DNA of 16,804 nucleotides from Candidatus Bathyarchaeum sp. (GTDB lineage: Archaea; Thermoproteota; Bathyarchaeia; Bathyarchaeales; Bathyarchaeaceae). This document shows positions 13,885 through 16,804 of the stretch, one piece after another. The notes below the pieces were generated by a model. It made no database searches and was not told where the DNA came from. It worked only from the letters and a program-made list of their open reading frames with translations. Where the stretch lies: the NCBI GenBank assembly GCA_004376385.1, contig SOJY01000068.1, positions 1-16,804 of the forward strand, in the 5' to 3' direction. The translations under genes were made by a program, and so were the position numbers. How positions within the stretch are numbered: the first letter of the stretch is position 1; every line of letters starts with the position of its first letter.

Positions 13885-14322
13885 TTAAACGTAAAAGACT
13901 ATGTACGTGGCTATTCCAAAGATCAAAGATATGAACCAAAACAGAACCGTGATGTCCATTAGTCTCTTCCTTCTTCTACACGCCGCAATATTAGATGGCC
14001 GCAGAGCCCACGCTCCCACCAATACGATTCCTAATATCATTGCGATGGCTCCTGGGATTGCGTGAATCCAAGTTGTTTGTACTCCCACATTGGAAGTTGC
14101 AGTCGTAAAGAAGTCATAGTTTTCATATAATGAAGGTCCCATTACTAGTAAAAAGGAAAGTACGTGCAAGATAACTGCTATTCCCATTAATTCACCATGT
14201 CTCTTGAATTTTCTTTTGCTCTTGTAAACCAAGCCGATGACAATGATTAGGAACATTACTATCTGTAGTATGAGATTGATGTCTGTCTGAAGGAGTGCTC
14301 CAGTTCCAAAGATTCCTGTCAA
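13885..14322 (-). CDS. Four-helix membrane protein, DUF420/cytochrome b561-like
   Basis: The 145 residues contain four predicted membrane helices at about 14-34, 46-62, 84-106 and 122-143. Histidines near the helix ends (His42 in FKRHGELM, His53, His87 in WIHAIPG) and the CRRRKRLMDIT loop before the last helix resemble DUF420 proteins, which are b561-like and may bind haem. Haem binding here is inference. The start is TTG at 14322, with GGGGGA six bases upstream; no ATG gives the full first helix. A TATA-like CTATATTTG lies at about 14356-14364. It converges with the radical SAM gene. Confidence 0.75.
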   Translation of the reverse strand: MTGIFGTGALLQTDINLILQIVMFLIIVIGLVYKSKRKFKRHGELMGIAVILHVLSFLLVMGPSLYENYDFFTTATSNVGVQTTWIHAIPGAIAMILGIVLVGAWALRPSNIAACRRRKRLMDITVLFWFISLIFGIATYIVFYV

Positions 14323-14452
14323 TCTGATTCCCCCAAAAAAATTATCATATACAACAAATATAGTGCCTTAAGTTGTTAAAAGATTTTTCATGCCAAAATG
14401 GACGCACATCAGCTTCTGCATGAATTCGAAATCTATTTTTCAAGCATCTACC

Positions 14453-14461
14453 TTTATATAC
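14453..14461 (+). promoter_or_regulatory. TATA box of the small zinc-ribbon gene
   Basis: CTTTATATACT is a near-consensus archaeal box A about 35-43 bases before the ATG at 14496. The intergenic space also carries the divergent membrane-protein promoter. Confidence 0.6.
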
Positions 14462-14495
14462 TAACATATGAACAAAAAGGGAAAAGGCGAAGAAC

Positions 14496-14702
14496 ATGCG
14501 ATATTGTCCTGAATGCGGCGGCGAACTACACTACGGGTCCCGTACGAAACGTTATGTTTGCAAGAGCTGCGGACTTTCTCTCACTCCTCAAGAGCTTTAC
14601 GAGTTACGTGAAAAGCTAAGACCAAAATTCGAAACCGACGAGGAACAGCACCAACAAGAGAGAAAGGATTACCTTAAGTGGTGGCTCAGCAAGAAAAAAT
14701 AA
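14496..14702 (+). CDS. Small zinc-ribbon protein
   Basis: The 68 residues start with a four-cysteine zinc ribbon, YCPECGGEL and YVCKSCGLSL (Cys4, Cys7, Cys22, Cys25), followed by a charged helical tail rich in Glu, Gln and Lys (about 30-68). Such short proteins in archaea often act in transcription or translation, but nothing fixes the role. A strong TATA box and an AAGGCGAAG stretch before the ATG support expression. It stands alone: the next gene has its own TATA-like sequence. A 15-base perfect palindrome follows nine bases after its stop. Confidence 0.8.
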   Translation: MRYCPECGGELHYGSRTKRYVCKSCGLSLTPQELYELREKLRPKFETDEEQHQQERKDYLKWWLSKKK

Positions 14703-14710
14703 CATCTGTA

Positions 14711-14725
14711 AAAACGTAACGTTTT
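14711..14725. repeat. Perfect short palindrome AAAACGT-A-ACGTTTT
   Basis: Two 7-base arms are separated by one A. A hairpin would need a larger loop, so as DNA it resembles a protein-binding site better than a terminator. It lies between the zinc-ribbon stop and the CinA-like gene's TATA region (about 14767-14775). Confidence 0.4.
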
Positions 14726-14766
14726 GAAAGATTATCTAGGCAACATGCTTTTTAACTGGAACTTCG

Positions 14767-14775
14767 TCTATAAAC
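14767..14775 (+). promoter_or_regulatory. TATA-like box of the CinA-domain gene
   Basis: TCTATAAAC lies about 52-60 bases before the ATG at 14827, predicting a leader of about 30 bases. Confidence 0.4.
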
Positions 14776-14826
14776 AAAGCAGTTATTACCCTTCAATCTT
14801 CATTATTAACCCGTTCAGGGGTTCTT

Positions 14827-15651
14827 ATGGATCGGTCTGTAGAAATAATCTGCATCGGAAACGAACTTCTCATAGGCAAAACTCTGAACACAAACGCCCA
14901 CTGGCTAACCAAAAGAATCACCCTCTTAGGTTTAGCTACACGCCGCGTCACCGTTGTGGGCGACAACATCAACGAAATATCATGTGCTATACAAGAATCG
15001 ATTCACCGAAGCCCCAGTTTCCTATTAACCACAGGAGGGCTAGGTCCCACCTTTGACGACAAAACACTGGAAGGATTAGCTGAGGCGCTGGGACGCAGAA
15101 CCAACGTCAACGAAGAGGCTTTGAAGATGATTAAAGAGAAGTACCTCAGCTATGCGCAGGAAGGTATGATGGATGCGGCTGAGTTGACTCCCCCTCGTGT
15201 AAAGATGGCTAAGCTTCCAGAAGGAGCCAAACCTCTACACAACCCCGTTGGAACCGCCCCAGCAGTATCTGTGAAACACAAAAGCGTAACCATAATCGCG
15301 CTTCCCGGAGTGCCCTCTGAAATGAAGAGCATATTCGACGAGTCAGTTGCTCCTGTAATGAAGAAAGCTGCGTGCGGTGTAACCTTTTTTGAAACAAGTA
15401 TAACCTCTACGAACGTCATGGAATCAGAGATGGCTCCTCTCATCGATAAAGTGATGCAAACCAACCCTCGCGTTTACATAAAGTCCCACCCGAAAGGAAC
15501 TGAAAGAGTTCCCTATATTGAATTTCATCTTTCCACAACAGCCAAAGACGCCAATGCTGCCAGAAACCGCGTCAGCGAGGCGCTCATTCAGCTTACGGAA
15601 CTGATTCAGGGAAAAGGCGGAAAGATCAAGCCCACAAAACCAGAAACTTGA
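14827..15651 (+). CDS. CinA N-terminal / molybdopterin-binding-fold (MoCF, COG1058) protein
   Basis: The 274 residues have the MoCF-fold hallmarks: EIICIGNELLIGKTLNTNAHW at the N-terminus, VGDN (45-48), TTGGLGPTFDDKT (68-80), NPVGTAPAV, and the LPGVPSEMKSIF loop. Related CinA and MoeA/MogA proteins handle molybdopterin or, in bacterial CinA, ADP-ribose-type substrates. Archaeal stand-alone versions lack the C-terminal NMN deamidase domain, as this one does. The exact reaction is unknown. It is followed about 80 bases later by the GPN GTPase on the same strand. Confidence 0.88.
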   Translation: MDRSVEIICIGNELLIGKTLNTNAHWLTKRITLLGLATRRVTVVGDNINEISCAIQESIHRSPSFLLTTGGLGPTFDDKTLEGLAEALGRRTNVNEEALKMIKEKYLSYAQEGMMDAAELTPPRVKMAKLPEGAKPLHNPVGTAPAVSVKHKSVTIIALPGVPSEMKSIFDESVAPVMKKAACGVTFFETSITSTNVMESEMAPLIDKVMQTNPRVYIKSHPKGTERVPYIEFHLSTTAKDANAARNRVSEALIQLTELIQGKGGKIKPTKPET

Positions 15652-15731
15652 GATTTCAAAAAGCGGACAACAGATATATCCTCTAATGGAAATATGGAGT
15701 TCACGCACTTCCTGCGCACAAAGGTGTTTGA

Positions 15732-16493
15732 ATGGTTATAATCTTTATCATCGGAACCGCTGGGTCTGGAAAATCTCTTCTCACAGCCTCCTTCAACGAA
15801 TGGCTCAAAGTTGGAAAACAGAAGGCGGCGACCGTAAATCTGGATCCAGGCGTCTTGAATTTGCCCTACGTGCCCGACATTGACATCCGCGATTACATAA
15901 CCCTTAACCGCATTATGGATGAGTATGGGCTTGGACCCAATGGAGCCCTAGTCCTAGCGGCTGATTTGATCGCGGAGGAAACTGAACGCATCGGAGGAGA
16001 AATCGAAGACCTCCAGTCTGATGTTGTCCTCGTGGACACTCCAGGACAAATGGAGCTATTTGCCTTTAGAGCCAGCGGACCCTACATAGCAAACGAGTTG
16101 ACGAAGGAGCAAAAGGCCATAGTATACCTTTTTGATGCCGTTTTCTCCTTTAATCCCCTCAACTACGTCTCGAACATGTTCCTTTCAGCTGCAGTTTATA
16201 ATCGCTTCTTCTTTCCACAGTTACATGTGCTTTCAAAATGTGACCTCCTTCCCCCTGAAGAGGCTAACCGCATTGTGGATTGGTCTGCCGACCCTGAAGC
16301 CCTTGAGCTTGTTATTGAAGAGAAATTGAGCGGAACGAGACGCCTTCTCAGCAGAGACATGATACATGCCATTTATCGTTTGGGATTGGAGTTTCAGCTG
16401 ATACCTGTTTCTGGGAAAACGAATCAGGGACTGATTAATCTCAGCTCTGCTTTGGAGCGTATTCTCGTGGGAGGAGAAAAGTTCACTTTGTAG
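15732..16493 (+). CDS. GPN-loop GTPase
   Basis: The 253 residues are a SIMIBI-class GTPase of the GPN family, known as homodimers in archaea and, in eukaryotes, involved in RNA polymerase assembly and import. Motifs: Walker A GTAGSGKS (8-15), NLDPG (36-40), the diagnostic GPN in GLGPNGA (67-72), switch II DTPGQMELF (102-110), and SKCDLL (168-173) as the guanine-specificity motif, with Ser for the usual Asn. The length is normal. The ATG at 15732 places the P-loop eight residues from the start, as in relatives. Confidence 0.94.
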   Translation: MVIIFIIGTAGSGKSLLTASFNEWLKVGKQKAATVNLDPGVLNLPYVPDIDIRDYITLNRIMDEYGLGPNGALVLAADLIAEETERIGGEIEDLQSDVVLVDTPGQMELFAFRASGPYIANELTKEQKAIVYLFDAVFSFNPLNYVSNMFLSAAVYNRFFFPQLHVLSKCDLLPPEEANRIVDWSADPEALELVIEEKLSGTRRLLSRDMIHAIYRLGLEFQLIPVSGKTNQGLINLSSALERILVGGEKFTL

Positions 16494-16712
16494 CTTTTCG
16501 TTGTCCTGTTTTTCCGTGTGGTGCTTCAAGCTTCGGAATGCTGAATTGTCTTTGACCGAGCAAATGGCGGCGTTAAAGCATGAAAATGCGCGTTATTGTT
16601 TGCTTGCGGGGATGTAATAAGAACTTTGACGCTTTTATATGTGTTTAAGTCATATCTACAACCATCTATTGTGCATAATGTTTATATTTAGCCACATTGT
16701 GAATCTGTAGCT
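16494..16712. promoter_or_regulatory. Intergenic region with two TATA-like boxes for the last gene
   Basis: TTTATATTT at about 16680-16688 lies 25-33 bases before the ATG at 16713, predicting a leaderless transcript. CTTTTATATG near 16632-16641 could serve as a second box. There is no other gene in this stretch. Confidence 0.45.
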
Positions 16713-16804
16713 ATGATGAAAAAGAGAATGCTCAAGCTTCTGTTTGAGCTTATGAAGAACGCGAAGAGAAGCGACAGGGAAATCGCCAAAATCATAGGAG
16801 TTTC
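16713..16804 (+). CDS. Lrp/AsnC-like helix-turn-helix regulator, N-terminal fragment cut by window edge
   Basis: Thirty codons are visible, starting MMKKRMLKLLFELMKNAKRS and continuing DREIAKIIGVS. The spacing of LLFELMKNAKRSDREIAKIIGVS matches the first helices and turn of the AsnC-type DNA-binding domain. The ligand-binding domain lies beyond the window, so the subfamily cannot be told. The TATA box spacing suggests a leaderless message. Confidence 0.65.
   Translation, partial: MMKKRMLKLLFELMKNAKRSDREIAKIIGV

Noticed and set aside
1..16804. CRISPR array, insertion sequence or integrated element
   Set aside because: No regularly spaced repeats, transposase-like genes, terminal inverted repeats or integrase/attachment sites at the tRNA 3' ends could be found.

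Overview
The window is archaeal chromosomal DNA. The evidence is an intron-bearing tRNA with a bulge-helix-bulge, TATA-box promoters, and archaea-typical families: class I CCA-adding enzyme, THUMP-type tRNA G10 methyltransferase, the UPF0200/UPF0201 pair and a GPN-loop GTPase. Composition and gene set suggest an uncultured TACK-type lineage, perhaps Bathyarchaeia-like; that placement is inference. Most of the window is housekeeping DNA, and no phage, transposon or CRISPR array is visible.

Layout, left to right. Positions 1-600 (-) hold the N-terminal 200 codons of acetyl-CoA synthetase. Two tRNA genes follow: Arg(UCG) on the minus strand with a 26-nt intron, and Ile(GAU) on the plus strand; both encode CCA. 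A PadR-type regulator (1439-1834) has a PadR-like dyad at its promoter and, after its TGA, continues in the same frame into a four-cysteine zinc ribbon. Positions 2030-2720 look like a gene graveyard, including a piece of an HD-domain protein joined to a membrane anchor. On the minus strand thpR (4161-4727) and cca (2721-4136) form a tRNA-processing pair. thpR is interrupted by an in-frame TAA, and cca has Asn where its third catalytic carboxylate is expected. The next ~820 bases have no convincing gene but hold a 121-nt stem-loop with a minus-strand TATA box at the right distance, a candidate structured RNA or long leader.

Positions 5570-7341 (+) carry UPF0200 kinase-like protein, UPF0201 RNA-binding protein and a TIM-barrel isomerase/epimerase-like protein. 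Converging on them, 12509-7338 (-) is a tight row: AlkA-type DNA glycosylase, class II HMG-CoA reductase, PRPP synthetase, tRNA G10 dimethyltransferase and RNase Z. The theme is tRNA maturation plus isoprenoid-lipid and nucleotide precursors. Positions 12717-16804 carry a PflX-like radical SAM protein, a four-helix membrane protein (-), a small zinc-ribbon protein, a CinA/MoCF-domain protein, a GPN-loop GTPase and the start of an Lrp/AsnC-like regulator cut by the window edge.

The most notable signals are the two in-frame stop interruptions (padR-zinc ribbon and thpR), the Asp-to-Asn change in cca, the candidate structured RNA at 4894-5014, and the non-canonical tRNA intron. The interruptions could be real gene decay, recoding or sequence error; raw reads and homologue alignments would separate these.
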